Below are positions 52,684-62,341 of a DNA stretch of 64,000 nucleotides, in pieces. The position numbers and the translations under genes were made by a program. How positions within the stretch are numbered: position 1 is the stretch's first letter; each line of letters opens with the position of its first letter. Under the pieces are notes generated by a model that saw only the letters and a list, made by a program, of their open reading frames with translations, was not told the DNA's origin and made no database searches. This stretch comes from SABI01 sp963677695 (lineage in GTDB: Bacteria; Spirochaetota; Spirochaetia; Sphaerochaetales; Sphaerochaetaceae), in the NCBI GenBank assembly GCA_963677695.2, contig CAXXUJ010000002.1, positions 62,001 to 126,000 on the forward strand, written 5' to 3'.

Positions 52684-53664
52684 ATGTTTACAATACTCAT
52701 GAAGATTCAGAAGAACCTCGCACTTGCCATTCCTGTCGCAATGATAGCAGGTCTCCTTACCGGCTACCTTACCGATACTGCATCTATGAAGCAGTGGATT
52801 CTCCCTGCCACCTTCCTCATGGTCTACCCGATGATGGTCACCATGGCCTTCGAGAGGATAGCACAGAGAGGAGATTCTCTCCTGCAGAGCACGACTCAGG
52901 GAATCAACTTCCTCCTGATTCCCGCCATTTCCTATGGACTTGGACTCCTCTTCTTTCCTGATGAACCCTGGTTCCGTCTCGGTTTCCTCCTTGTCTCCCT
53001 CCTCCCCACCTCCGGCATGACCATTTCATGGACAGGAATGTCGAAGGGGAATATGGAAGCGGCAGTGAAGATGACAGTGATCGGACTGATCCTCGGCTCC
53101 CTGCTCACTCCTGTCTATATCCAGGTACTGATGGGGACCGCCGTCAGCGTTCCCTTCTCGGGAATCCTGATGCAGATACTTACCGTAGTCGCTCTTCCCC
53201 TTATTCTCGGTTTTCTCACACAGCAGCTGCTGAAGAAGAGGTACGGAAAGCAGGCCTTCAACACTTCAATCAAGATAAAGTTCCCCCCCTTTTCCACACT
53301 GGGAGTCCTTATCATCGTCTATATCGCTATGGCGCTGAAGGCGAAGGGAATCATCAGCAATCCTCAGGTGATCCTCCGTCTCGCTCTTCCCCTTCTTCTC
53401 CTTTATGCGATCAACTTCGTGATCAGCACGGTGATTGCACGATCGTTCTTCAATCGTGCTGACGGCCTTGCCCTGGTGTATGGAACGGTACTGAGAAATC
53501 TCTCTATTGCATTAGCGATAGCCATGACGAGCTTCGGCTCCGAGGGTTCTGATATCGCACTGATTGTCGCTCTCGGGTACATCATCCAGATTCAGGGATC
53601 TTCCTGGTACGTGAAATTCTCTTCACGCATATTCAAAGAAGAGAGGGCGGTTGAAACGGCATAG
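52684..53664 (+). CDS. BASS/ACR3-family membrane transporter
   Basis: 326 residues with about ten helices. Typical of the bile acid:sodium symporter/ACR3 superfamily are LLPTSGMTISWTGMSKGN and, in the second half, YGTVLRNLSIALAIA. The substrate may be an organic anion or arsenite; the ACR3-type cysteine is not obvious, so arsenic export is not asserted. GGAG lies 7 bases before the ATG. No arsenic regulator or reductase is adjacent. Confidence 0.78.
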   Translation: MFTILMKIQKNLALAIPVAMIAGLLTGYLTDTASMKQWILPATFLMVYPMMVTMAFERIAQRGDSLLQSTTQGINFLLIPAISYGLGLLFFPDEPWFRLGFLLVSLLPTSGMTISWTGMSKGNMEAAVKMTVIGLILGSLLTPVYIQVLMGTAVSVPFSGILMQILTVVALPLILGFLTQQLLKKRYGKQAFNTSIKIKFPPFSTLGVLIIVYIAMALKAKGIISNPQVILRLALPLLLLYAINFVISTVIARSFFNRADGLALVYGTVLRNLSIALAIAMTSFGSEGSDIALIVALGYIIQIQGSSWYVKFSSRIFKEERAVETA

Positions 53665-53729
53665 GGTGAAAAATCTGCTCAGGTAAGGCGAGACCTTCTC
53701 TCCTTTCATCTATCTGAGTGAATTGTTCT

Positions 53730-53758
53730 TTGATTCCCCACTCAACCAATGGTATGAT
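53730..53758 (+). promoter_or_regulatory. Promoter of the two-component system, close enough for a leaderless mRNA
   Basis: TTGATT (53730-53735), 17 bases, TATGAT (53753-53758) with an upstream TG (extended -10). Only five bases separate the -10 from the kinase ATG at 53764, so transcription would begin at about the A of ATG. Confidence 0.65.
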
Positions 53759-53763
53759 GTGGC

Positions 53764-55704
53764 ATGCGGATTCGAAGTAAACTTGTCCTCCTCAGTGTGA
53801 TATTCATCCTCGGTATGTTCAGCCTCATCGGACTGGCGGTAAGAACGTGGCAGCAGATGGAGGATGTGAACAGCTATATCGAACAGGGAATCGATCTTCA
53901 GGTGAAAAGCAGGGAGGTTCAGTCCCTGATGAAGGATATGGTCTTCGACCTTTTTGTCCCGAAACTCTACGGTCAGCTTCGCTCTTTCACCTATTCCCCC
54001 CGCTCCGTGGTCACCATCAGGCAGTGGAAACAGTCAGTGTACGAGTACAGGGAAGCCTTCCAGTCCTTTTCAGAGGCTGAAAGTGAACTTCAAATCACCG
54101 ATGAAGACCTGATGGCTCAGTTCGCCACTGCACAGACCCTCCATGACAAGGCGATGGGGCGTCTCGAGCAGCTCGATACAATGGTATCGATGATCAAGGG
54201 GGAACTCGGTCAGCTCGAGGATGAGAAGCGGTACAATGAAATTCTAGGGGAGGACACCTTCATCCCCTTCTTCGAAGAGTTCCGCGATACCTCCTACTAC
54301 TTTGCCAACAGCGTCGAAGGGTTCATGAACTACTTTATCGATGAGTTCCGCAGTTATGCGCTCGACATCAGAAACGGCATATTCGCCCTCTTCATCCTCC
54401 TTGCCCTTCTCATCACAACCTTCGGTATCGTCAGCTCCCTCCTTATCTCCCGTGACTTCCTCTGGAAGATACATCATGTTGAAGATGCCTTCAGGAAGGT
54501 GAGCAGAGGGGATTTCACCACAAAGATGGATATCCACAGTCGTGACGAGTTCGGCTCCCTTTCGGGGCAGTTCAACGAACTGGTAAGCGACCTGAAACAG
54601 AATGTAGACAACATACTCATTCTCACCGAGGACCTCGGGTCCTCGATCAGTGACCGAACAAACCTGGATGACCTTCTCGATACCGTAGTGAAAACCATCG
54701 TGAACGAGAAAACCTCTGACGGCGCCTGCATCTATCTTCTCTCGTCAGTCATTCCCTCCGAGATCGTAAAAGAAGCGACCAAAGGGAAGGAACTGCAGCT
54801 GATGGCATCAGCCGGCAGCTGCATAACCGAAGATCCCGCTCTCCTTCAGACGCTCTTTTCAGCTGCCTCCTCAGTCTCCCGTCAGGGAGGAGCCTCCCAC
54901 TACAGAGACGAATCTTCGTTCGATACAGCACTCCTTGCCGTCCCTCTCCACGCGCAGGGCCTTCTCATCGGATCATTGGTGATGATGAAAAGCGGTGAAG
55001 GAGCCCAGTTCACCGACTTAGGGGTGACCCGCCTCTCCACCTTTGCCGAGTACACGGGACTCACCCTCGACAACCACTTCAAATACCTTGAACTGATAGG
55101 GAAGGGTGAAGCGGAATACCAGGCCCTCCAATCCCAGGTGCAGCCCCATTTCATCTACAATATCCTCAACGGTTTCATAGGTCTCAACCGCCTCAAGGCA
55201 CGTGATGAGCTGGAAAAAGCTATCCTTGAACTGAAGGATATGCTCCGCTACACCCAAGAATCACGTACATGGGCGACGCTGTCAGAGGAATTCGCCTTCG
55301 TCGGCAACTACTGTGAGCTGCAGAAACTCCGCTTCGATGAGAGACTGAACTACTCCCTTGAGATAGATGAGGAAGCAAAGAGTATCAGGGTCCCCCGTCT
55401 CATACTCCAGCCGATTGTTGAAAATGCGATCATTCACGGGATCGAACCCTCTGAGACGGGAAGGGGAGAACTTTCAGTGAGAACCTCCTTCGCTGTCGAA
55501 GGGAATGAAAAGATACTGACTATCACGGTAAAGGATACAGGTGTCGGTTTCGATATCGATACTCTGAAAGAGCGGGAACATATCGGAGTGGGCAATGTAC
55601 GAAAGCGCCTCCTCTATGCCTATCCCGGTGCGAGGTTCTCTGTAAACAGCAAAAAAGGTGAAGGGACCGAAGTGCGTCTGTCATTCAGGGGGGAAGTCTT
55701 ATGA
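53764..55704 (+). CDS. Sensor histidine kinase, LytS/YesM-like (His_kinase family)
   Basis: 646 residues. A first membrane helix (8-28), extracytoplasmic sensor region (30-200), second helix (203-229), HAMP (about 230-285), GAF-like domain (290-440), then a His_kinase domain with phospho-acceptor His462 in QSQVQPHFIYNILN and a C-terminal ATPase (NAIIHGIEP, KDTGVGFDI, GIGNVRKRL-type GVGNVRKRL). A stop codon lies 7 bases before the ATG, so no earlier start exists, and there is no ribosome site. It overlaps the response regulator start by four bases. It likely senses an extracytoplasmic sugar-related signal for the importer operon downstream. Confidence 0.92.
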   Translation: MRIRSKLVLLSVIFILGMFSLIGLAVRTWQQMEDVNSYIEQGIDLQVKSREVQSLMKDMVFDLFVPKLYGQLRSFTYSPRSVVTIRQWKQSVYEYREAFQSFSEAESELQITDEDLMAQFATAQTLHDKAMGRLEQLDTMVSMIKGELGQLEDEKRYNEILGEDTFIPFFEEFRDTSYYFANSVEGFMNYFIDEFRSYALDIRNGIFALFILLALLITTFGIVSSLLISRDFLWKIHHVEDAFRKVSRGDFTTKMDIHSRDEFGSLSGQFNELVSDLKQNVDNILILTEDLGSSISDRTNLDDLLDTVVKTIVNEKTSDGACIYLLSSVIPSEIVKEATKGKELQLMASAGSCITEDPALLQTLFSAASSVSRQGGASHYRDESSFDTALLAVPLHAQGLLIGSLVMMKSGEGAQFTDLGVTRLSTFAEYTGLTLDNHFKYLELIGKGEAEYQALQSQVQPHFIYNILNGFIGLNRLKARDELEKAILELKDMLRYTQESRTWATLSEEFAFVGNYCELQKLRFDERLNYSLEIDEEAKSIRVPRLILQPIVENAIIHGIEPSETGRGELSVRTSFAVEGNEKILTITVKDTGVGFDIDTLKEREHIGVGNVRKRLLYAYPGARFSVNSKKGEGTEVRLSFRGEVL

Positions 55705-56927
55705 GAATACTGCTTGCAGATGATGAGCGCCTTGTCAGGGCCAGTATCAGAAGTATGATCGAGGAACTCACTCAGAAAGGACTCATACAGCAGCCGCTTA
55801 TAGAAGAAGCGGCCAACGGCAATGAACTTGAAGAGAAACTGACCTCCTTCTCTCCCCACCTCGCCTTTGTCGATATCAAAATGCCGGGAAGGTCGGGTCT
55901 CGATGTCATTGAAGAAGTCTCCCGTTCCTCCTCCCGGGTCTCCTGGGTCCTACTCACCGGTTTTGCAGAGTTCCCCTACGCAAAGAGGGCAATCGAACTC
56001 GGTGTCCTTGAATACCTTGTGAAACCCGCCTCTTCGGAGGACCTTCTCAAGGTGATTGAGCTCTCAGAACAACAGGGGAGGGAGAGAGCACGAACCTCCT
56101 CTCTCATTGCAATGAATAAACTCTCCTCAATCTTCCGTAAGACCACCAGTCAGGAATTCGACCCCTGGTTTTCTTCGAGAACCTTCAGCGGCGGTGTGCT
56201 CGTCAACCTTCGCGACCCAGGCGGGGAAGGAATGTTATCTGAAGATGAAAGATCTCAGGTGAGAGACCTTCATAGGCGATTCGCTTCACTCTTAGAAGCG
56301 TTCAGTTACGAGCACTATCCTGAAGGGATTGTAGCGGGACAGATCATCAGCGATGCGGGAAACCCTGTAGCAGCCCTCTGTACCATGGAAGCTTCCCGAA
56401 GCGAGAGTCCTCACTCCTGTGATGCGCTGCAGGTGATGATTGAGGATTTCCTGCATGATTATTCTGAGTGGAAGTGGTTGAGCGTCTCCTGTGATGCATC
56501 AGCTGAGGAGTTTGCCGACCGTATTCTTGAAGAAGAACAGGATGCAGGAAAGGAGATCTCAGGAACAAAAGACCTCCCGATGAACACTAACGGCCATTCT
56601 GCTAAGAGGAATGAACAGGTTGAGAGAGCTCTCAGACTGGTCCATACGGAATTCACTCAGGAAGTGGGTCTTGCCCAGATAGCCGATGAGCTCGGTCTTA
56701 CACCCAACTATCTTTCGGGGGAATTCAAGCGGTACACCGGAGTCAATTTCACTGAATATATTACAAAACTGAGAATGGACAAGGCAGCGGAGCTGCTGAA
56801 AAAACCGGGTATGAGTGTCAAGCAGGCAGCTCAGGAGCTCGGGTATGTGAGTTCAAGGTACTTCTCCAAGCTCTTCACCCAGACCTACGGGGTGAAACCC
56901 TCCGATTTCATTGATTCGAACCGATAG
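55701..56927 (+). CDS. YesN-like response regulator with AraC DNA-binding domain
   Basis: 408 residues. The receiver domain (1-120) has Asp7/Asp8, phospho-acceptor Asp58 in VDIKMPGRSG and Lys in LVKPA. A variable middle region (125-290) follows, then an AraC-type double helix-turn-helix (305-408: VGLAQIADELGLTPNYLSGEF; VKQAAQELGYVSSRYFSKLF). It overlaps the kinase gene (ATGA). Its probable target is the ABC operon starting 185 bases downstream, where TATTAACT occurs twice. Confidence 0.93.
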   Translation: MRILLADDERLVRASIRSMIEELTQKGLIQQPLIEEAANGNELEEKLTSFSPHLAFVDIKMPGRSGLDVIEEVSRSSSRVSWVLLTGFAEFPYAKRAIELGVLEYLVKPASSEDLLKVIELSEQQGRERARTSSLIAMNKLSSIFRKTTSQEFDPWFSSRTFSGGVLVNLRDPGGEGMLSEDERSQVRDLHRRFASLLEAFSYEHYPEGIVAGQIISDAGNPVAALCTMEASRSESPHSCDALQVMIEDFLHDYSEWKWLSVSCDASAEEFADRILEEEQDAGKEISGTKDLPMNTNGHSAKRNEQVERALRLVHTEFTQEVGLAQIADELGLTPNYLSGEFKRYTGVNFTEYITKLRMDKAAELLKKPGMSVKQAAQELGYVSSRYFSKLFTQTYGVKPSDFIDSNR

Positions 56928-57111
56928 TAATTTGCTTTGCAGTATTAACTTAGGAGCAATATTAACTGAGTACTCTCTTCTCTGATTCTCTTTTTCTTCA
57001 TCGTAGAAAAAGTTACCTCCATCGGAGATAAAGTGACTAACGGCCCCTTCGATACCCGTGCTACGCTTGTATCAGATTGAAATTCAAAAAGTTTCCAAAA
57101 GGAGGAAAACT
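56928..57111 (+). promoter_or_regulatory. Regulatory leader of the second sugar ABC operon
   Basis: The direct repeat TATTAACT(T/G)AG occurs at 56943 and 56960 (17 bases apart), a spacing class plausible for AraC-type binding. The hairpin CTTTTTCT-N7-AGAAAAAG (56990-57012) may terminate the regulator mRNA. No confident -35/-10 pair was identified. Confidence 0.4.
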
Positions 57112-58125
57112 ATGAAAAAAATGGTACTGGTACTTTCCCTGGTACTCATCCTTGCCTCTGGCACAGTATTCGCTCAGGCTCAGCAGGAAACAGCTGCAGA
57201 AGACCTGAAGATCGTTCTTCTCGTGAAGAGCCTCGGTAACGGATTCTTCGAAGCTGTCGCAGACGGCGGAGTGGAAGCAGCCGGAGAACTCGGCAATGTC
57301 GAATCAATTTACATGGGCCCGTCCACAGCAACAGCTGAAGGTCAGATCGAGATCATCGAATCTCTCATCGCTCAGAAAGTTGACGGTATTGCAATTTCCG
57401 CTAACGACCCCGATGCACTTGTTCCTGTCACAAAGAAAGCTATGAAGGCTGGAATCAAGGTCATCTCTTTTGACTCTGGTATTTCAGAAGGCGGCAGAAT
57501 CGTTGACCTCGCTCCTTCAAAAGCAGAACTGATCGGCCGCCAGCAGGTCCAGCTCATTGCTGAACTCGTTGACTACAAGGGCGATATCGCTATTCTTTCA
57601 GCAACTTCTCAGGCAACAAACCAGAACACCTGGATTGAATGGATGAAAGAAGAGATCAAGAAACCTGAATACAAAGATATGAAGATCGTTGAGACCGTGT
57701 ACGGTGATGACGCAGCTGACAAGAGCTACCGCGAAGCAGTCGGCCTCATGCAGAAGTATCCTAACCTGAAAGGTATCATCTCTCCCACCACTGTCGGTGT
57801 CCTCGCAGCTTCAAAGGCTATCGAAGACGAAGGCAAGAAGGGTGTTGTTCAGATCACAGGTCTTGGACTTCCCTCAGAAATGCAGCACTACGTAGAAAAC
57901 GGAACCTGCGGCCAGATGGCTCTGTGGAATCCGATCGACCTCGGTTACACTTCAACTTACATCCTCGAAGCACTCATCACAGGTGCTGTTGACGGTAATC
58001 CTGGCGACGAAATCTCAGTCGGCCGCATGGGTACAGTCACCATCGGTGAAGGCGGAAATTCAATCATGGGTGTTCCGTTCGTATTCAACGCTGAAAACAT
58101 CGCTAAGTACGCAGCAATGTTCTAA
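57112..58125 (+). CDS. Rhamnose-type ABC sugar-binding protein
   Basis: 337 residues. Signal peptide MKKMVLVLSLVLILASGTVFA, then a type-1 periplasmic-binding fold: IVLLVKSLGNGFFEAV, AEGQIEIIESLIAQKVDGIAISA, AGIKVISFDSG. The SNDPDAL-like ANDPDAL, the sequence style and the C-terminal MGVPFVFNAENI resemble rhamnose/autoinducer-2 receptors. AAAGGAGG lies 6 bases before ATG 57112; an earlier in-frame start at 57058 is not supported. It is the first gene of the operon that ends in rhaM, so L-rhamnose is the leading ligand candidate. Confidence 0.9.
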   Translation: MKKMVLVLSLVLILASGTVFAQAQQETAAEDLKIVLLVKSLGNGFFEAVADGGVEAAGELGNVESIYMGPSTATAEGQIEIIESLIAQKVDGIAISANDPDALVPVTKKAMKAGIKVISFDSGISEGGRIVDLAPSKAELIGRQQVQLIAELVDYKGDIAILSATSQATNQNTWIEWMKEEIKKPEYKDMKIVETVYGDDAADKSYREAVGLMQKYPNLKGIISPTTVGVLAASKAIEDEGKKGVVQITGLGLPSEMQHYVENGTCGQMALWNPIDLGYTSTYILEALITGAVDGNPGDEISVGRMGTVTIGEGGNSIMGVPFVFNAENIAKYAAMF

Positions 58126-58150
58126 GCCGGAGTTTATCTCTTGATAAGAA

Positions 58151-58199
58151 GGGCAGAGAGTACCGTTCAGCGATGCTGCTCTGCCCGTTTTCTTTCTTT
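58151..58199 (+). terminator. Attenuating terminator after the binding-protein gene
   Basis: GGGCAGAG/CTCTGCCC stem with a 20-base loop, then GTTTTCTTTCTTT. It lies 26 bases after the binding-protein stop and before the ATPase gene. It probably lowers expression of the membrane genes relative to the receptor. Confidence 0.8.
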
Positions 58200-58280
58200 A
58201 CTGAATGATATGCACGTACTTCCGAAGAGAAGCATATCAGGTGCAGTACCCTCTGAAAGGGTTCTGCAGAACGAGGAGTT

Positions 58281-59789
58281 ATGAAATTGGAACCGATTCT
58301 CGAAATTAAAGAGGTTACCAAATACTTTCCGGGCATCAAGGCGCTCGACGGCGTCCACCTTACCATCCGTCCCGGAGAAGTCCATGCCCTGATAGGGGAA
58401 AATGGGGCCGGGAAGTCGACATTGGTGAAAATCCTTACAGGTGTCTATTTCCCGACGAGCGGCGAGGTTTTACTCGACGGTAACCCGGTTGACTTTAAAA
58501 ACGCCATTGATGCGCAGGTAGCGGGAATCGCCGCCATTCACCAGGAAGCTTCGATGTTCCCTGAACTCTCTGTTACAGAGAATATCTTTATGGGTCACCA
58601 CATCACCAATCCGAAGACGAAGAAGATCGACTGGAAGGAGATGAAGAACCAGACTCGGGACCTTCTTAAAAGGATGGAGCTCGATATCAATCCCGATTCA
58701 CTCGTGAAGAACCTCGGTGTCGCTCAGCGCCACATGGTTGAGATCGCCAAGGCTCTCTCACTTGATGCCAGAGTCGTCATCATGGACGAACCCACCAGCG
58801 CTCTCACCCTCAGAGAAGTCGAGGACCTCTATAAGATCGTCCGTCAGCTGAAGAGCGAGGGAAAGGCGATTATCTTCATCTCCCATAAGTTTGATGAGAT
58901 TTTCGAAATCTGTGACTACTTCACCGTCTTGAGGGACGGACAGTATATCGGAGAGGGGAGTGTCGCTGAATCAAGCGTCAATGAGATCATCAGAATGATG
59001 GTGGGACGCTCACTTGACCAGCTCTTCCCGAAAACCGATGCAGCTATCGGTGATACCATCCTCTCTGTGAAGAACCTGAGCCAGTCAGGTTTCTTCAAGG
59101 ATGTCTCCTTTGACCTGAGAAGGGGAGAGATCCTCGGTTTCTTCGGTCTTATCGGCGCAGGCAGGTCAGAAGTGATGAGAACGATCTTCGGTATCGACAA
59201 GGGCTCGGGCGGATCAGTGGAACTGAACGGGAAAAAAGTGAATATCACAAACCCGCGTGCAGCTATGAAGCACCGGATCGCTTTCGTCCCTGAAGACAGG
59301 CAGAGCCAGGGTGTCATCCTTCAGATGAGTATCACGAAGAATATCACACTCCCTCAGATCCATGAGCTCTCAAAGATGTTCGTCATTGACAGCAAAACGG
59401 AAAAGCAGGTTGCGAATGAAGCAGGGGAGAGGATGGAAATCAAGGCTGCAGGCTACCATGTAGATGCAGATACCCTCTCGGGCGGTAACCAGCAGAAGGT
59501 GGTTCTCGCCAAGTGGCTTGCCACCGACCCCGAGATTCTTATCCTTGACGAACCTACCAAGGGAATCGATGTCGCAACCAAGGCGGCTGTTCACGAATTC
59601 GTTTCAGCGATGGCGGCAAAGGGACTTGCAGTTATCCTCGTCTCTTCTGAACTCCCTGAAGTCATGGGAATGTCGGACAGGATCATTGTCATGCACGAGG
59701 GCGTTATTACCGCTGAATTCGAGGGTAAAGACGCAGATACCGATGAAATCATGAAAGCGGCTACCGGCCACGAGGAGGCAGCTGTATGA
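58281..59789 (+). CDS. Sugar ABC transporter ATP-binding protein (RhaT/RbsA type)
   Basis: 502 residues, two tandem ATPase domains. Domain 1: GENGAGKST Walker A, LGVAQRHMVEIAKAL signature, VVIMDEPTSAL Walker B. Domain 2: degenerate Walker A (LIGAGRSEV), LSGGNQQKVVLAKWL signature, ILDEPTKGID. GAGGAG lies before the ATG. It overlaps the next permease by four bases. It is only moderately similar to the ATPase at 7916, so the two importers are separate lineages rather than a recent duplication. Confidence 0.94.
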   Translation: MKLEPILEIKEVTKYFPGIKALDGVHLTIRPGEVHALIGENGAGKSTLVKILTGVYFPTSGEVLLDGNPVDFKNAIDAQVAGIAAIHQEASMFPELSVTENIFMGHHITNPKTKKIDWKEMKNQTRDLLKRMELDINPDSLVKNLGVAQRHMVEIAKALSLDARVVIMDEPTSALTLREVEDLYKIVRQLKSEGKAIIFISHKFDEIFEICDYFTVLRDGQYIGEGSVAESSVNEIIRMMVGRSLDQLFPKTDAAIGDTILSVKNLSQSGFFKDVSFDLRRGEILGFFGLIGAGRSEVMRTIFGIDKGSGGSVELNGKKVNITNPRAAMKHRIAFVPEDRQSQGVILQMSITKNITLPQIHELSKMFVIDSKTEKQVANEAGERMEIKAAGYHVDADTLSGGNQQKVVLAKWLATDPEILILDEPTKGIDVATKAAVHEFVSAMAAKGLAVILVSSELPEVMGMSDRIIVMHEGVITAEFEGKDADTDEIMKAATGHEEAAV

Positions 59790-60778
59790 GTCTATCCAAA
59801 ACAGTAAAGGCATCGCTGCAGAGAAGAGAAGTTTCTCTGATCATACTGATCGTGATTCTTCTCGCAATTGTCACGATGAGGGCTCCCTCCTTCCTGACAG
59901 GAAAGAACATTGAACGAATCGTGAATGACACGGTTATCCTGATCATGGTCTCCATCGGTCAGTTCCTTGTCATCCTTACCGGAGGTATCGACCTTTCGGT
60001 CGGTTCCACCATCGCTTTTTCCGGTATGGCGGCGTCCCTGATCAACCAGGCTCATCCCGCCATCCCCGCTCCCCTAATTCTCCTGATCGGAGTTCTGGTC
60101 GGAACGGCTCTCGGGATGATCAACGGTTCGATCGTCGCCTTCGGAAAGGTCCCCCCGATCATTACCACCCTCGGTACAATGAGTATTTTCAGAGGCTTCA
60201 CCTTCGTCATATCGAAAGGGCAGTGGGTGACCGCTCACGAGATGTCCGAGTCCTATATGAACCTTCCTCACGGAAATTTCCTCGGACTCACGAACCTGAT
60301 CTGGTGGGGAATACTCGTCTGTGTGATCATGCTCTATTTCGCAACCTATACGCGAAGCGGCAGAGAAATCTATGCGATCGGCGGAAACAAGACTGCAGCG
60401 AAGTTCGTAGGTGTCAGTGAAAAGAAAGTGGAATTCATGATCTTCACGATCAGCGGACTGCTCAGCGGACTCGCAGGGGTCATGTGGACCGCACGATATG
60501 CGGCGGCAGTGAATGAAACGGCAACAGGGTTCGAACTCCAGACGGTAGCAGCATGTGTTATCGGGGGAGTGAGTATCGCCGGAGGTTCCGGTGCAGTGGC
60601 CGGAGTCATTCTCGGCGGACTGTTCATCGGTATCATAAACAACGCACTTCCCGTCGTAAACCTTTCACCGTTCTATCAGATGTTCATTCAGGGATTCATC
60701 GTTCTCCTTGCAATGCTGATCAACACGCTCGCAGATAAACGGCAGGAAAAAATGCTGCTCAACAGGAGGAGACAGTAA
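59786..60778 (+). CDS. Sugar ABC transporter permease
   Basis: 330 residues with about ten helices. The GGIDLSVGSTIAFSGM and ACVIGGVSIAGGSGAVAGVILGG blocks are typical of CUT2 permeases. A charged tail follows the last helix. It starts inside the ATPase stop (ATGA) and shares one base with the next gene (TAATG). Part of the importer with the genes on both sides. Confidence 0.93.
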   Translation: MSLSKTVKASLQRREVSLIILIVILLAIVTMRAPSFLTGKNIERIVNDTVILIMVSIGQFLVILTGGIDLSVGSTIAFSGMAASLINQAHPAIPAPLILLIGVLVGTALGMINGSIVAFGKVPPIITTLGTMSIFRGFTFVISKGQWVTAHEMSESYMNLPHGNFLGLTNLIWWGILVCVIMLYFATYTRSGREIYAIGGNKTAAKFVGVSEKKVEFMIFTISGLLSGLAGVMWTARYAAAVNETATGFELQTVAACVIGGVSIAGGSGAVAGVILGGLFIGIINNALPVVNLSPFYQMFIQGFIVLLAMLINTLADKRQEKMLLNRRRQ

Positions 60779-61827
60779 TGGAAACAGGAAAAAGTCCCCT
60801 TGTCAGTTCAGCAAGGCTGATCAATGAAAACTCCTTTAAGGAACGGATGATCGTTCTCTTCACCAAGTGGGAGACGCTCCTTGCCCTCCTCTTCATCCTG
60901 GAAGTCGTGGTATTCTCGAACATCACTCCCTACTTCCTTGATTACTTCAACCTTATGAATGCTTCCTTCACTTTCATGGAGAAGGCGGTCATGGCACTGC
61001 CGATGATCTTTGTCATCATGAGCGGTGATATCGATATCTCCATCGCTTCGATCATTGCACTGGTCTCCTTCGCGATGGGCTATGCCGCCCAGGCGGGAGT
61101 CGATACCACGGGATTGATCTTCATCGGTCTTGCGGTCGGAACAGTTGCAGGCATGTTCAACGGCTTTTTCATCACGAAGATGGGAATGCCGGCAATCGCC
61201 GTCACCCTTGCAACCCAGTCGCTGTTCAGAGGAATCTCCCAGGCGATCCTTGAGGACCATGCCTACACGGAATACCCCGAATCGTTCGCCTATTTCGGAC
61301 AGGGGTACGTTGGTGATTCACTGGTCCCGTTTGAACTCCTCCTCTTCATCGTTCTCGCTGTCATTATGGGGTTCATTCTCCATAAGACGACCTACGGCAG
61401 ACAGCTCTATGCTATCGGTAACTCAAAGTCTGCGGCACGTTTCGCAGGTATAGCAGTGGACAGGGTACGCTTCATCAACTTCGCCCTGAATGGTCTGTTC
61501 TGCGGAATCGCGGCGATCCTGCTTACCAGCAGAATCGGATCGACACGACCGAACATTGCTATGAACTGGGATATCGAGACGATCACCCTGGTCGTCCTCG
61601 GAGGAGTATCGATCATGGGAGGACGGGGTACCGTTCCCGGAGTGGCAGTAGCAATATTCCTGCTCGGGTACCTGAAATTCGGTATGGGACTTCTCAATAT
61701 CTCGGCAAAGATCATGATCATCACCACCGGTGTTCTTCTGATCATCGCGGTTCTTCTCCCCAACTTCCTTGACCTTGTGAAGGCAAAGAGGAAACTTAGG
61801 ATACAACAGGCGCAGCAGAACGTATAA
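60778..61827 (+). CDS. Sugar ABC transporter permease, second subunit
   Basis: 349 residues. The family blocks are MSGDIDISIASIIALVSFAMG and LVVLGGVSIMGGRGTVPGVAVA. The MSGDIDIS variation and the paired heterodimeric organisation resemble rhamnose importers (RhaP/RhaQ). GGAGG lies upstream of the ATG, which overlaps the preceding stop. It is followed by a strong hairpin before rhaM. Confidence 0.93.
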   Translation: METGKSPLVSSARLINENSFKERMIVLFTKWETLLALLFILEVVVFSNITPYFLDYFNLMNASFTFMEKAVMALPMIFVIMSGDIDISIASIIALVSFAMGYAAQAGVDTTGLIFIGLAVGTVAGMFNGFFITKMGMPAIAVTLATQSLFRGISQAILEDHAYTEYPESFAYFGQGYVGDSLVPFELLLFIVLAVIMGFILHKTTYGRQLYAIGNSKSAARFAGIAVDRVRFINFALNGLFCGIAAILLTSRIGSTRPNIAMNWDIETITLVVLGGVSIMGGRGTVPGVAVAIFLLGYLKFGMGLLNISAKIMIITTGVLLIIAVLLPNFLDLVKAKRKLRIQQAQQNV

Positions 61828-61840
61828 GAACACATCAACG

Positions 61841-61883
61841 GCGGTATCCCACCATTATCAGGAAAGGGATACCGCATTTTTTT
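61841..61883 (+). terminator. Terminator between the importer genes and rhaM
   Basis: GCGGTATCCC-N15-GGGATACCGC, a perfect 10-bp stem, is followed by ATTTTTTT. rhaM begins 19 bases later, so it is either read-through dependent or has its own unseen promoter. Confidence 0.88.
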
Positions 61884-61901
61884 AACCACAGAGAGGATGG
61901 T

Positions 61902-62219
61902 ATGGAAAGAAAAGCATTCAAGATGAAATTGAAGAAGGGATACAAGGAAGAGTATAAGAAGCGGCACGATGAGATATGGCCTGAGCTGAAAGCGCTTCTC
62001 AAGGAGGCGGGGGTAGCAGACTACTCTATCTTCCTGGACGAAGAGACAGATACCCTCTTTGCAGTTCAGAAGGTTGATCCCAGCGGATCAGGTTCACAGG
62101 ACCTCGGATCAACCGAGATCGTTCAGAAGTGGTGGGCCTACATGGCTGATATCATGGAAACGAATGAAGATAATTCTCCTGTTTCCATTGAACTGCCTGA
62201 ATTGTTTTATCTCGCCTGA
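61902..62219 (+). CDS. rhaM: L-rhamnose mutarotase
   Basis: 105 residues, the standard length of RhaM, which interconverts alpha- and beta-L-rhamnose. The active-site pattern YKKRHDEIWPEL (catalytic-type His22), DYSIFLD, and the diagnostic KWWAYMADIMETNEDNSPV are all present. GAGAGGAT lies before the ATG. It supports rhamnose as the substrate of the ABC operon; rhaA, rhaB and rhaD homologues are not in the window. A divergent paralogue is at 11502. Confidence 0.93.
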   Translation: MERKAFKMKLKKGYKEEYKKRHDEIWPELKALLKEAGVADYSIFLDEETDTLFAVQKVDPSGSGSQDLGSTEIVQKWWAYMADIMETNEDNSPVSIELPELFYLA

Positions 62220-62341
62220 CATCGGCCCTGAAGTATAATGCAGTCAATTTTTTAACATAAGAAATTTGCTCATAACGTTTTATATTTACTAACATATGTT
62301 TCTCGTCGGAATGACCGGTTCTTTTATTGTCCTGTGTCATA

